Source: UBA6398 sp963660485
GTDB lineage: Bacteria; Bacteroidota; Bacteroidia; Bacteroidales; Bacteroidaceae
DNA: 47,107 bases
Assembly: GCA_963660485.1 (NCBI GenBank)
Contig: CAVKYH010000017.1
Location: 1 to 47,107, forward strand
Direction: 5' to 3'
Below the pieces are notes generated by a model that did not search any database, was not told where the DNA came from, and saw nothing but the letters and a program-made list of their open reading frames with translations. Positions 1 through 8,308 of this stretch are shown here, one piece after another; position 1 is the stretch's first letter; each line of letters opens with the position of its first letter. Both the position numbers and the translations under genes were made by a program.

Positions 1-580
1 ATACCATGAAGTTCCTTTTGATTTACAGATACTTACAAAATATATACTGGTTCAAGCGTGGACGTTGCGAAGGCTGAAAATATGGATAAGTTTAATTCTT
101 TCGGCGAAGGTGAAAAATAGCGTACCCGAAAAAGTACCCGTTTTTGGCTTTACCATTTGGAACTATCGGTTTCAAACGGTACACACCAAAAGGCTAAAAA
201 CGTAGCCAACTACTTGTAAATGAGCATGGTTGACTACATTTGAAAACAAGACTTTTAGAGCCTCTCTCTCCGCAAATAGGGGTATAAATCAACGAGTTAT
301 ACGGTCTATGCTCTTTATTCTGTCCCATAAGATGAGTGGTTAATATTGATCTTGATTACAAAGTTATGAACTCATAATGAATAAAGCAAGCAATGAAAAA
401 CAATGTTTATCGCCACTGAAAAGATTTTTCCTGCGAGAGAAGTATCAAACAATCGCTTAAACAAGAGATGATAACTTGCTATTAACTGGCTTTTGCTTGA
501 TATTATCCGCTTTTTCCCGTAGAATATTCCAACTCAAGGCATCTGTTTTGTCAAGAGGTATGATGTGTTTTGTCAAAACA
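1..580. other. Gene-poor left edge, no convincing coding region
   Basis: No convincing gene is seen. One plus frame is open from position 22 to a stop at 118-120 and ends in a charged stretch (AKAENMDKF) that vaguely resembles the C-terminus of a Bacteroidota tyrosine recombinase. Stops lie just upstream in that frame and the visible piece is only 32 codons, so this is not called. Two GTACCCG direct repeats (about 122 and 135) and a tRNA-Ser-like 3' end (261-276) would fit the end of an integrated element. A TAnnTTTG box on the minus strand at 357-364 has no recognisable target. Confidence 0.3.
261..276 (+). other. tRNA-Ser-like 3' end, possible attachment site
   Basis: The bases CCTCTCTCTCCGCAAA match the T-arm/acceptor 3' end typical of bacterial tRNA-Ser genes, but no tRNA body precedes them (no GGTTCGAATCC T-loop). 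Integrative elements that use a tRNA 3' end as target leave such an orphan copy at their far end. A chance match of a CT-rich stretch is possible. Confidence 0.3.
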
Positions 581-684
581 CCTGATGTGTTTGTCTTACT
601 TCGACCGAAGTAAACACGTTGAACGGTCGAAGTAAACACGTTGATCGACCGAAGTAAGCACGTTGATCGACCGAAGTAAGACAA
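581..684 (-). repeat. 94-bp TIR element of 22-bp units, copy A
   Basis: The core 591-684 is bounded by perfect 13-bp terminal inverted repeats (TTGTCTTACTTCG and CGAAGTAAGACAA). On the minus strand it reads as three tandem 22-bp units, each with TTACTTCG, a variable dinucleotide, CG(A/T)TC and AACGTG, then a closing half unit. A second copy of identical 94-bp length lies at 10815-10908 in the opposite orientation, with about ten differences concentrated just after TTCG. Similarity continues past one end (ACAAAC, one base, then CATCAGGT), giving the element a polarity. A short open frame across it is a by-product of the repeat. Confidence 0.85.
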
Positions 685-835
685 TTATGTGGCTTTATAA
701 GGGAAAAGAGATGGGAGGATTTGCTATTTTCCTTGGGGTGGAGGGATATTTTCCTCCGTTGTTTTATTGGGAAGATTTAGTGGGTTGTGAAGAAGGTGGG
801 GACGGTTGGAATACTTCATGCCTTGTGGGGAAAAA

Positions 836-892
836 CGATGTCTGATATTGTTTAAACGAGATGCCTTGTCGTTTAAATTATGTCGGACATTG
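836..892 (+). repeat. 57-bp palindromic repeat, copy 1
   Basis: This is one of six 57-bp elements in the window. It has arms of about 23 bp around an 11-bp asymmetric centre (AGATGCCTTGT here). The ends read CGATGTCTGA and TCGGACATTG, so the outer stem is kept with a G-T wobble. It lies upstream of fucO and is followed by degenerate arm-like sequence (ATATCGGGTATTGTTT). Confidence 0.8.
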
Positions 893-1027
893 TATTCAAC
901 TATATCGGGTATTGTTTGGCACAAAAGTATCTTGTGGTTTACAAAAATGGTTTGCGGCATTGAAAAGGCATTGCAAATTGGCCAGGAATTCCTGTTGTAT
1001 TTAATTTTTGTCCCAAGATTGTGCGTT

Positions 1028-1053
1028 TTTGTTTTGTATTTTCATTAACTTTG
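1028..1053 (+). promoter_or_regulatory. Candidate fucO promoter
   Basis: A perfect Bacteroidota -7 box (TAACTTTG, 1046-1053) lies about 100 bp before the fucO start. TTTG at 1028-1031 is only 14 bp upstream, short of the usual 19-21, so only the -7 element is well supported. Confidence 0.4.
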
Positions 1054-1152
1054 GGAATGATAAGCAACAATATGAAACAAACAGGGGAGGAGTTCTCCTA
1101 TTTTTATTGTGCATGAAAACAACATTGTGTAACTTATATATATAACAATTTT

Positions 1153-2313
1153 ATGGTAAACAGATTTATTCTGAACGAAGTGTCGTACTTCGGTCCGGGG
1201 GCTCGCAAGGAACTTCCGAAGGAAATTCAACGTTTGGGACTCAAGAAGGCTCTTGTGGTTTCTGATGCAAGTCTTATAAAGTTCGGAGTTACGGGCATGG
1301 TAACCGAGGTGCTTGATGCTGCGGGTGTTCCGTATGAAGTTTTCAGCGATATCAAGCCTAATCCTACCATTACCAACGTGAAGAACGGCGTGGAGGCTTT
1401 CAAGAATAGCGGCGCTGACTTTATTGTCGCCGTGGGCGGCGGTTCGTCAATGGATACCGCAAAGGCTGTGGGTATTATCACTAACAATCCTGAGTTTGCC
1501 GATGTGGTTTCGCTCGAAGGCGTGGCTGATACCAAGCACAAGTCGGTGCCTGTTATCGCTTTGCCTACAACGGCCGGTACCGCTGCGGAAACAACGATAA
1601 ACTATGTGATTACCGACGAGGTGAACGAGAAGAAAATGGTTTGCGTTGACCCCAACGATATTCCAGCAATAGCTATCATCGATGCCGAATTGATGTACTC
1701 GCTCCCGAAAGGCCTCACCGCTTCAACTGGTATGGACGCACTTACCCACGCTATCGAAGGTCTTACCACCAAGGCTGCATGGGAAATGAGCGATATGTTC
1801 GAGATAAAGGCTATTGATATGATTAACCGTCATCTTGAAACGGCTGTTAATGAACCCAAGAACGCTGAGGCTCGCAACGGTATGGCTGTGGCTCAGTATA
1901 TCGCTGGTATGGCTTTCTCAAACGTAGGCCTCGGTTTGGTTCACGGCATGGCTCACCCGTTGGGCGCAATGTTTGATGTGGCTCACGGCGTGGCAAACGC
2001 ATTGCTTCTGCCTTTGGTTATGGAATATAATGCTCCTGCAGCTCTCGACAAATTCGTGATTATTGCCAAGACTATGGGCGCTTACAAAGAAGGCATGACC
2101 GACGAAGAAGCTGCCAAGGCTGCTGTTGCCGCAGTGAAAGATTTGGCAATTCGTGTGGGTATTCCGCAGCATTTGCGCGATTTGGGCAAAGGCATTACCG
2201 AAGAAGATTTGCCCCGCCTTGCAAAAGCCGCAATGCAGGACGTATGTACTCCGGGCAATCCGCGCGAAGTTACCGAAGAAGTTGTGCTTGATCTTTACAA
2301 GAAAGCATTCTGA
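1153..2313 (+). CDS. fucO: Lactaldehyde reductase (Fe-dependent alcohol dehydrogenase)
   Basis: Predicted to reduce L-lactaldehyde to 1,2-propanediol with NADH in the cytoplasm, a step of fucose and rhamnose fermentation. The 386 residues align over their whole length with E. coli FucO (about 383 aa), including the start (NRFILNE), the GGGS nucleotide-binding turn at 95-98 and the metal ligands D195, H199, H264 and H278. The ATG follows a roughly 100-nt leader with a -7 promoter box. No fucose or rhamnose genes adjoin it, so it is probably monocistronic, and a strong terminator follows. A broader role in aldehyde disposal is possible. Confidence 0.93.
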   Translation: MVNRFILNEVSYFGPGARKELPKEIQRLGLKKALVVSDASLIKFGVTGMVTEVLDAAGVPYEVFSDIKPNPTITNVKNGVEAFKNSGADFIVAVGGGSSMDTAKAVGIITNNPEFADVVSLEGVADTKHKSVPVIALPTTAGTAAETTINYVITDEVNEKKMVCVDPNDIPAIAIIDAELMYSLPKGLTASTGMDALTHAIEGLTTKAAWEMSDMFEIKAIDMINRHLETAVNEPKNAEARNGMAVAQYIAGMAFSNVGLGLVHGMAHPLGAMFDVAHGVANALLLPLVMEYNAPAALDKFVIIAKTMGAYKEGMTDEEAAKAAVAAVKDLAIRVGIPQHLRDLGKGITEEDLPRLAKAAMQDVCTPGNPREVTEEVVLDLYKKAF

Positions 2314-2332
2314 TAAGACAGAATACCATATA

Positions 2333-2368
2333 AAAAATCCCGAACCCATTTACGAGTTCGGGATTTTT
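2333..2368. terminator. Bidirectional terminator between fucO and the DUF2400 gene
   Basis: The stem AAAAATCCCGAAC pairs with GTTCGGGATTTTT around a 10-nt loop. A-rich and T-rich flanks let it work on both strands. It overlaps the stop codon of the minus-strand gene. Confidence 0.85.
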
Positions 2369-3072
2369 GCTTTTTCCACGCCCAAGCCGAACAAAGCGAA
2401 ATCGCCTTTCACCGGGTCGCCGGGGAATATCTCGTTAAGTGTCCGCGTTATCTTTTTTGCAGCAGCCAAAGAATAGGTTTCGTTGTCGGTAATCCCGAGA
2501 AGTTTTGCCATATGTGCCACGTGGGTATCGAGAGGAATGATAAGTTCCGAACTGTTGAACGTTTTCCAAATTCCGAAATCCACGGGAGAGTTCTGACGAA
2601 CAACCCAACGCAGAAACATATTGATTTTCTTTTGCGGACTTTGGGAGGAGACCCCGAGGAAAGCACATAACTTTTCCATAGGATTGCCTGAGGCGCGGTT
2701 TATGAAGTCTTCCAGCGAATCTGCTTGGGAATATGCTTCGAAAAGACGCTCCAAAACGCGACGGAAACCGGCGTGGCTGACCATTCTGTAGAAACTCGAA
2801 TTGTCGTCAGCGGCAAAATCTTTCTCAAACAGTCTGCTTATTATATATGAATAGGGAGACGCGCCCATCAGTTCGCATAAACAATCCGCCTTTTTGAGAA
2901 TCTGTGTCCTGTTTCCAAAGCTCAATATCGCCGTAAGCAAACCACAAATCTCTATATCTGTCTTTTTGTGGTATCTATGTGGGAACTGTACGGGGTCGGC
3001 CGGTATGAAATCCTTGGTCTCATACTTTTCTGCCGCAGCAATAATGATATCTATTGTTTTTTGACTAATCAT
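2350..3072 (-). CDS. TIGR02757 / DUF2400 family protein
   Basis: A 240-residue member of the DUF2400 (TIGR02757) family, which is common in Bacteroidota and distantly related to the helix-hairpin-helix DNA glycosylase fold. The marks are the early (H)KKTDIEICG(L)L segment, the central LDTHV motif and the C-terminal DPVKGDFALFGLG motif. The biochemical activity is not known to me; a DNA-repair role is only suggested by fold. I start at the ATG at 3072; an in-frame TTG three codons upstream (3081) is possible but less likely. It converges on fucO with a shared terminator and is divergent from gyrA. Confidence 0.8.
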   Translation of the reverse strand: MISQKTIDIIIAAAEKYETKDFIPADPVQFPHRYHKKTDIEICGLLTAILSFGNRTQILKKADCLCELMGASPYSYIISRLFEKDFAADDNSSFYRMVSHAGFRRVLERLFEAYSQADSLEDFINRASGNPMEKLCAFLGVSSQSPQKKINMFLRWVVRQNSPVDFGIWKTFNSSELIIPLDTHVAHMAKLLGITDNETYSLAAAKKITRTLNEIFPGDPVKGDFALFGLGVEKAKIPNS

Positions 3073-3213
3073 GGTATGCAAAAATAGCTAAATTGTATCG
3101 CTTCTTAAATGCTTGGATATGTTAAAACGCCGTCAGAAGCGACGAAAACAGCCTTAAAACGGAAATCGCCTTTGTTTTAGCATTCAAAATTTTTATATCT
3201 CGCAAGATTATTG

Positions 3214-3221
3214 TAATTTTG
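3214..3221 (+). promoter_or_regulatory. Candidate -7 box for gyrA
   Basis: TAATTTTG matches the Bacteroidota -7 consensus and lies 80 bp before the gyrA start. No clear TTTG is found 19-21 bp upstream, so the assignment is tentative. Confidence 0.4.
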
Positions 3222-3300
3222 AATGTTGAAATGATGGTATGTCCGAAGCAATCTGATCGCGGATTGGTTTTGTCGCTATCACAAACTAAGATAAATATAA

Positions 3301-5853
3301 ATGGCAGATTTAGAAGATAGAATTATTAAAGTCAACATCGAGGAAGAAATGCAAAGCTCGTATATCGACTATAGTATGTCGGTTATTGTAGCCCGCGCGC
3401 TTCCAGATGTGAGAGATGGTTTCAAACCAGTACATCGCCGTATTCTGTTCGGAATGAAAGGACTTGGGAATACACACGACAAAGCGTATAAGAAATCTGT
3501 GCGTGTGGTTGGTGATGTTCTCGGTAAATACCATCCTCATGGCGACTCTTCAGTATATGGCGCTCTTGTTAGAATGGCGCAGGACTGGAACTTGCGTTAT
3601 ACGCTCGTTGACGGTCAAGGTAACTTTGGTAGTGTAGACGGAGACTCTCCAGCAGCAATGCGTTACACAGAGGTCAGACTTACGCAACTCGGAGAATCTA
3701 TGATGCAGGATATCGACAAGGAAACAGTTGATATGCAAAACAACTTTGACGACACACTGCAAGAGCCTACGGTTATGCCTACCCGTATTCCAAGTTTTCT
3801 TGTAAACGGTGCCAGTGGTATTGCTGTTGGTATGGCTACGAATGTTCCTACTCATAATTTGAGAGAGGTAATTGATGCTTGCGTTGCGTATGTAGACAAC
3901 AATGATATAGACGTTGACGGCTTGATGCAATATATAAAGGCGCCGGACTTCCCTACGGGTGGATTTATCTATGGAATGTCGGGAGTGAAAAGTGCCTACG
4001 AAACAGGGCGAGGCCGAATTGTTATGCGTGCACGCGCAGAAATAGAAACCGAAGGCGAGCACGACAAAATAGTAGTAAATGAGATTCCTTATGGCGTGAA
4101 CAAAAAGGAACTCATTATGTATATTGCCCAACTAGTAAAAGAAGGTAAGGTTACGGGAATCAGCAATGTAAACGACGAAAGTGATAAAGAAGGTATGCGT
4201 ATCGTTGTTGATTTGAAACGCGACGCGAATGCCAACGTTATACTTAATAAATTGTTTAAGTTGACTGCTTTGCAGACAAGTTTCAGTGTTAACTGTATCG
4301 CTCTTGTCGGGGGGCGTCCAAAACTTCTAACGCTAAAAGATTGTATAAAATATTTTGTAGACCATAGGCGCGATGTTGTTATCCGCCGTACAAAATATCT
4401 CTTGAAGAAAGCATTGGAGCGCATCCATATAATTCAAGGTTTGATAATAGCAAGCGACAATATCGACGAGATTATCCATATTATCAAAGCTGCGAAAACG
4501 CCCCAATTGGCAATTGAAAACATTTGTTCCCGCTTTGAACTTGACGATATCCAGGCGAGAGCAATTGTAGAAATGCGTTTGCGTCAGTTGACCGGCTTGA
4601 TGCAGGATCAATTGCATGAGGAACTTGATGAATTGGAGAAACAGGTAGAGTTTTATAACTCTATTCTCAATGACGAAAATGTTTGCAGCAATATAATCAA
4701 GGAAGAACTCCTTGAAGTAAAAGAAAAATACGGAGATGACCGTCGTAGCGAAATTATTTATAGCAACGAAGAGTTTAATCCGGAAGATTTCTATGCTGAC
4801 GATCAAGTGGTAATTACTCTTAGCCATTTGGGATATATTAAACGCACTCCGCTTGCAGAATATCATTCGCAAGGACGTGGTGGAGTCGGTAGCCGTGGGG
4901 GAAGTACGCGTAACGAGGACTTCATAGAATATATGTACCACGCTACAATGCACAATACCATGTTGCTATTTACTCAGAAAGGGCGTTGTTATTGGCTCAA
5001 AGCGTATGATATTCCCGAAGGAACGAAAATCTCTAAAGGCAGAGCTATTCAAAATATGTTGAATTTGGCTTCTGACGATAGTGTAAACGCTTGCCTCCAT
5101 ATTAAAAACCTTTCAGATACAAAATTCTGCGAGACGCACTATGTTGTATTCTGTACAAAAAATGGTGTAATCAAGAAGACAAGTCTCAAGGAATACTCTC
5201 GTCCACGCGCAAACGGTGTAAATGCTATCAATATCCAGGAAAACGATAGGGTAGTGAGTGTTTGTCTTACACGTGGCGACGAAGAAATTCTTGTTGCCGA
5301 CAAAGAGGGACATGCAATACGCTTCAACGAAAACACCGTGCGCTCTATGGGACGAAATGCAACCGGCGTGAGAGCGATGCGCATTGAGAATGGCAACGAG
5401 GTTGTTGGTATGGTTAGCGTTTGCAAGCCCGAAGAAGAAACCGTACTCGTTGTAAGCAACCAGGGATACGGCAAGCGCAGCAACGTAGAGGACTATCGTA
5501 TAACCAATCGCGGCGGCAAGGGTGTCAAGACGATGAACATTACCGAAAAAACGGGACAACTTGTAGCCTTGAAGGTAGTTACCGACGATGACGACCTTAT
5601 GATTATAAACATCAGCGGTATTACTCTTCGCATTCACGTTTCTGATTTGCGCGTTATGGGACGTGCCACCCAGGGTGTGCGTCTGATAAATCTTGAAAAG
5701 CGCGGTGATAAAATCGCAAGCATTTGCCGTGTGCCTCGAGAAGATGAAGAAGAGGCCGATGTTGAAAACACGGAAACACCGAACGCTTCCAACGAAAATC
5801 CGAATGCAGACAATGCGGAAATTACGGAAAATACTCCTGAAACAGACGAATAA
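3301..5853 (+). CDS. gyrA: DNA gyrase subunit A
   Basis: The breakage-rejoining subunit of DNA gyrase, which introduces negative supercoils as a GyrA2GyrB2 complex. It has 850 residues. The N-terminal catalytic domain contains the active tyrosine Y122 in AAMRYTE. The C-terminal beta-pinwheel carries a GyrA box of the form QGRGGVG (524-530), which favours gyrase over topoisomerase IV. The quinolone-determining region reads HPHGDSSVYG (78-87): serine is kept at 83, and glycine stands where E. coli has aspartate 87. The protein ends in a long acidic tail rich in D, E and N (about 815-850). A TPR gene follows after 37 bp, probably co-transcribed. Confidence 0.96.
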   Translation: MADLEDRIIKVNIEEEMQSSYIDYSMSVIVARALPDVRDGFKPVHRRILFGMKGLGNTHDKAYKKSVRVVGDVLGKYHPHGDSSVYGALVRMAQDWNLRYTLVDGQGNFGSVDGDSPAAMRYTEVRLTQLGESMMQDIDKETVDMQNNFDDTLQEPTVMPTRIPSFLVNGASGIAVGMATNVPTHNLREVIDACVAYVDNNDIDVDGLMQYIKAPDFPTGGFIYGMSGVKSAYETGRGRIVMRARAEIETEGEHDKIVVNEIPYGVNKKELIMYIAQLVKEGKVTGISNVNDESDKEGMRIVVDLKRDANANVILNKLFKLTALQTSFSVNCIALVGGRPKLLTLKDCIKYFVDHRRDVVIRRTKYLLKKALERIHIIQGLIIASDNIDEIIHIIKAAKTPQLAIENICSRFELDDIQARAIVEMRLRQLTGLMQDQLHEELDELEKQVEFYNSILNDENVCSNIIKEELLEVKEKYGDDRRSEIIYSNEEFNPEDFYADDQVVITLSHLGYIKRTPLAEYHSQGRGGVGSRGGSTRNEDFIEYMYHATMHNTMLLFTQKGRCYWLKAYDIPEGTKISKGRAIQNMLNLASDDSVNACLHIKNLSDTKFCETHYVVFCTKNGVIKKTSLKEYSRPRANGVNAINIQENDRVVSVCLTRGDEEILVADKEGHAIRFNENTVRSMGRNATGVRAMRIENGNEVVGMVSVCKPEEETVLVVSNQGYGKRSNVEDYRITNRGGKGVKTMNITEKTGQLVALKVVTDDDDLMIINISGITLRIHVSDLRVMGRATQGVRLINLEKRGDKIASICRVPREDEEEADVENTETPNASNENPNADNAEITENTPETDE

Positions 5854-5890
5854 ATAAAAACAGAACATATAACGTAAAACAATAAGAATC

Positions 5891-7195
5891 ATGAAGAAAC
5901 TTTTGTGTATTGCTCTTCTTCTTTTCCCGATGTGTTCTATGATGGCACAGAACACTCTTGTATACAAGGCACAGGAAAAGATTGACGAAAACAAGTTGGA
6001 CGAAGCTGCTACAATAATGGAGCAGGCTTTAACAAGCGGAAAGACCAAAAACATGGCCGGCGCATATAATATGGCTGGCGTGGTACAGGGAAAGATTCTC
6101 AGTGTAGAAATTACAAAAGCCGCCCAAAAACAACCTTTGGACACGGTGAAGTTTATCAGTGCGCTCAACAAAGCTGTGGAATACTTCGAGAAGAGTTACA
6201 AACTCGACAACACTCCTGATGAAAAGGGTAAACTTAAACCGAAGTACAATACAGACGTTGAAGCTCCTTTCCAAAGCAACATGAAGATGATTTCGCAGAT
6301 GATGCAGTATTATGCTTATGCAGGCCAGTTCCTTAACCAGAACGGCGACCGCAAAGGTGCGTATGATGCATTCGAGAAATTTCTTGACTTGCCCAAATCA
6401 TCTGTGTTTACAAAGGCACAAAGCGATTCCATCTACAAGTCAAATGCTGACGAATACTATACTATAGCGTTCTATACCACGCTGCTCGGTTATCAGATGA
6501 AGGACGACGACCGCACAATGCGCCACATTGACTTTGCTTTGGAGGATACTGCGCAGAAAAACAAGAGCGACCTTTATTTTATCAAGGCGCAAACTTTGCT
6601 CAACAAGAAGGATACGGCTGCGTGGGTGAAGTGTGTAACGGCTGCTATCACGGATCTTCCAAACAACACTCAGTTTGTGCAGAACTTGCTCTACTATTAT
6701 AGCATCAAGCACTTGGATGCTGAAGCTAAGGCTACTGCTGAGGATTTGGTAACCAAAGCTCCCAACAACAAGAACGCTTGGTATTCTGCCGGTTGTATTT
6801 ATCTGAACCTTACAAAGGATTATACAAAGGCTCGTGAGTGTTTGGAGAAGGCTCTCCAATTGGATCCGAACTTCCCCGATGCAAACTACAATATGGGTGT
6901 AACTTATGTGAACGAACTTATCTCGAAGAAAGACCAGTTTGTAACCGATCCGCGCAATCCTAAATACAAGAGCGATGTAGAGAAAATCAAGGAATATTAT
7001 CGCAAGAGCCTTTCTTATTTTGAAAAGACCCGCGAACTTGTTCCCGATCAGCCGCAGGTGTGGGGACTTTCCTTGAAGAATGTGTACTACAATCTTGAAA
7101 TGAAGGATAAGGAGAAAGAAATCGACGAGGTTTTGAAGACTGCAGGAATCGCATCGGCCGATCAAAACGGCAGTGCAGAAAATACAAAGAAATAA
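5891..7195 (+). CDS. Exported tetratricopeptide-repeat protein
   Basis: A 434-residue protein with an N-terminal signal peptide (LLLFPMCSMMAQ, cleavage near residue 20), so probably periplasmic. TPR-like helices run through most of the chain. The clearest are at about 290-345, with AWYSAGCIYLNLTKDYTKA followed by a canonical pair ending LDPNFPDANYNMG. TPR arrays are protein-binding scaffolds; the partner is unknown. The position directly after gyrA (37 bp) suggests one transcript, and a strong terminator follows the stop. Confidence 0.8.
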   Translation: MKKLLCIALLLFPMCSMMAQNTLVYKAQEKIDENKLDEAATIMEQALTSGKTKNMAGAYNMAGVVQGKILSVEITKAAQKQPLDTVKFISALNKAVEYFEKSYKLDNTPDEKGKLKPKYNTDVEAPFQSNMKMISQMMQYYAYAGQFLNQNGDRKGAYDAFEKFLDLPKSSVFTKAQSDSIYKSNADEYYTIAFYTTLLGYQMKDDDRTMRHIDFALEDTAQKNKSDLYFIKAQTLLNKKDTAAWVKCVTAAITDLPNNTQFVQNLLYYYSIKHLDAEAKATAEDLVTKAPNNKNAWYSAGCIYLNLTKDYTKARECLEKALQLDPNFPDANYNMGVTYVNELISKKDQFVTDPRNPKYKSDVEKIKEYYRKSLSYFEKTRELVPDQPQVWGLSLKNVYYNLEMKDKEKEIDEVLKTAGIASADQNGSAENTKK

Positions 7196-7221
7196 ACCTC
7201 TTTACAGTTATCCCAAACATC

Positions 7222-7258
7222 AAGCCGTCTGCATTTGTGCGGGCGGCTTTTATTTTTG
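7222..7258 (+). terminator. Terminator after the gyrA-TPR unit
   Basis: AAGCCGTCTGC pairs with GCGGGCGGCTT (11 bp with two G-U pairs) around a 6-nt loop and is followed by TTATTTTTG. Confidence 0.85.
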
Positions 7259-7318
7259 TTGCCATACGAAAAACGGTAATAAGTGATGCTTGAAAAACGG
7301 CATGCGATGTCGTTTTTA

Positions 7319-7375
7319 CGATGTCTGATATAATTTAAATTAGATGCCTTGGAATTTAAATTATGTCTGACATCG
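7319..7375 (+). repeat. 57-bp palindromic repeat, copy 2
   Basis: The best-formed copy. 23-bp arms begin CGATGTCTGA and end TCTGACATCG around the centre AGATGCCTTGG. It sits between convergent genes. Extra half-arm pieces flank it (CGATGTCGTTTTT before, CCGATATCGTTTTTTC after), so the whole repeat-like tract is about 7290-7402. A short open frame starting inside it is an artefact. Confidence 0.85.
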
Positions 7376-7401
7376 TTTTTGCAATAACCGATATCGTTTT
7401 T

Positions 7402-8298
7402 TCAGTTTGCGTTTGCTTGTTTTTCAGCGTGTTGCAAAAGCGAATCTGCGAGTGCTGCAGAGAAACGGTTTCCCTCTTTTTGCGTGAGATGATTTCCGTC
7501 GGTTGTAGCATAGTCGGCTTCCGCGAAATTATAATAAGCTATCCCGTGTTTTTGTGCCACGGCATTCATCATTATGTCGAACTTGGGACAGATTTTATGC
7601 TCAAGTTCTTTCATCGGCTGCGATGTGGGTATGCGCACAAGGCATACCGTTCCGCGCTTGCCAAGATTTAGGACGAGCCTTTCCAACACTTGTTGTGATT
7701 TGTGGCTATATGAGTAGTTTTTCGCCATGTCTTCGTATGCCACAAGCCGCATTTCCACTCGTTTCTCCCATTCTTTTCTTGTCTTTGGTTCGTAGTCCAC
7801 TTCCGTTCTTCCGTTTTCGTTCACAAACGAATGGGTGGGCAATGGCGAAAACCAGCTACGGCTGAAATTTTTGGCAATATGTTCCAGATTGGGACGGGCG
7901 GAATATGAACGCAAAGCCAGTTCTTGCGGAACAGAGTCCAGGGTGCGCAAAGCCCAAGGGTCAACGGTGAGAACAAACAGATTACTGTGTCCGTCCTTTG
8001 GCGCAAGCTTTTTGTAGATTGCGCTTTCGTAAACTTCATTATAGGAAGAGGCGTCAAGATGAAAGGCAAAATTATAGAGAGTAGGGGAGTAAACGCCTTG
8101 AAGTTTGGCATTGATAATCTCAGGGTTCACGGCTTGCGCAGCGCGGGAAGTACCTATTACCAAAGATTGCTGCAAAGGCGAAGACACACGCGGATAAACG
8201 TCTCCGATTCTGCCCGAAGGAATCACGCAAAACGCCATGACAAACAGCGCAACGGTTATCAAAACAGCAACAGCGGTTTTTATTACGAATTTCTTCAT
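7402..8298 (-). CDS. SGNH-like protein partnered with an MBOAT acyltransferase
   Basis: A 298-residue protein with one N-terminal membrane anchor (about residues 5-27, VAVLITVALFVMAFCVI). It has a GTSRA motif soon after the anchor and a C-terminal DGNHLT motif, the positions of block I serine and block V Asp/His in SGNH hydrolase-like proteins such as DltD and AlgJ/AlgX. With the MBOAT gene 10 bp upstream on the same strand, it probably accepts or transfers acyl groups to an envelope polymer. The start is set at the ATG at 8298; a longer frame to 8355 would overlap the MBOAT gene and puts extra residues before the anchor. The acylated substrate is unknown. Confidence 0.7.
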   Translation of the reverse strand: MKKFVIKTAVAVLITVALFVMAFCVIPSGRIGDVYPRVSSPLQQSLVIGTSRAAQAVNPEIINAKLQGVYSPTLYNFAFHLDASSYNEVYESAIYKKLAPKDGHSNLFVLTVDPWALRTLDSVPQELALRSYSARPNLEHIAKNFSRSWFSPLPTHSFVNENGRTEVDYEPKTRKEWEKRVEMRLVAYEDMAKNYSYSHKSQQVLERLVLNLGKRGTVCLVRIPTSQPMKELEHKICPKFDIMMNAVAQKHGIAYYNFAEADYATTDGNHLTQKEGNRFSAALADSLLQHAEKQANAN

Positions 8299-8308
8299 CT
8301 TTACAGCG

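Noticed and set aside
1..120. Integrase C-terminus at the left edge
   Set aside because: Only 32 codons are open, with stops just upstream, and the resemblance is too weak to call.
581..684. The tandem 22-bp units (and the 21-bp array at 38503-38775) as CRISPR arrays
   Set aside because: Units are contiguous with no unique spacers, too short for CRISPR repeats, and no cas genes are seen.
457..943. Short open frames over the 94-bp element (457-684 minus) and the similar one at 10719-10943 plus, whose translations look homologous
   Set aside because: The similarity is produced by the repeated DNA itself; flanking codons are unrelated and no gene features are present.
663..1048. Small frames of 60-80 codons before fucO on both strands
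   Set aside because: Repeat-derived or low-complexity sequence; no family resemblance or start context.
5113..6171. Minus-strand 352-codon frame across gyrA and the TPR gene, and similar long frames such as 36858-38249 plus
   Set aside because: They overlap confidently identified genes on the other strand and match no family I recognise.
7363..7671. Plus-strand frame starting inside the 57-bp repeat
   Set aside because: It starts in repeat DNA and runs antisense to the SGNH-like gene.
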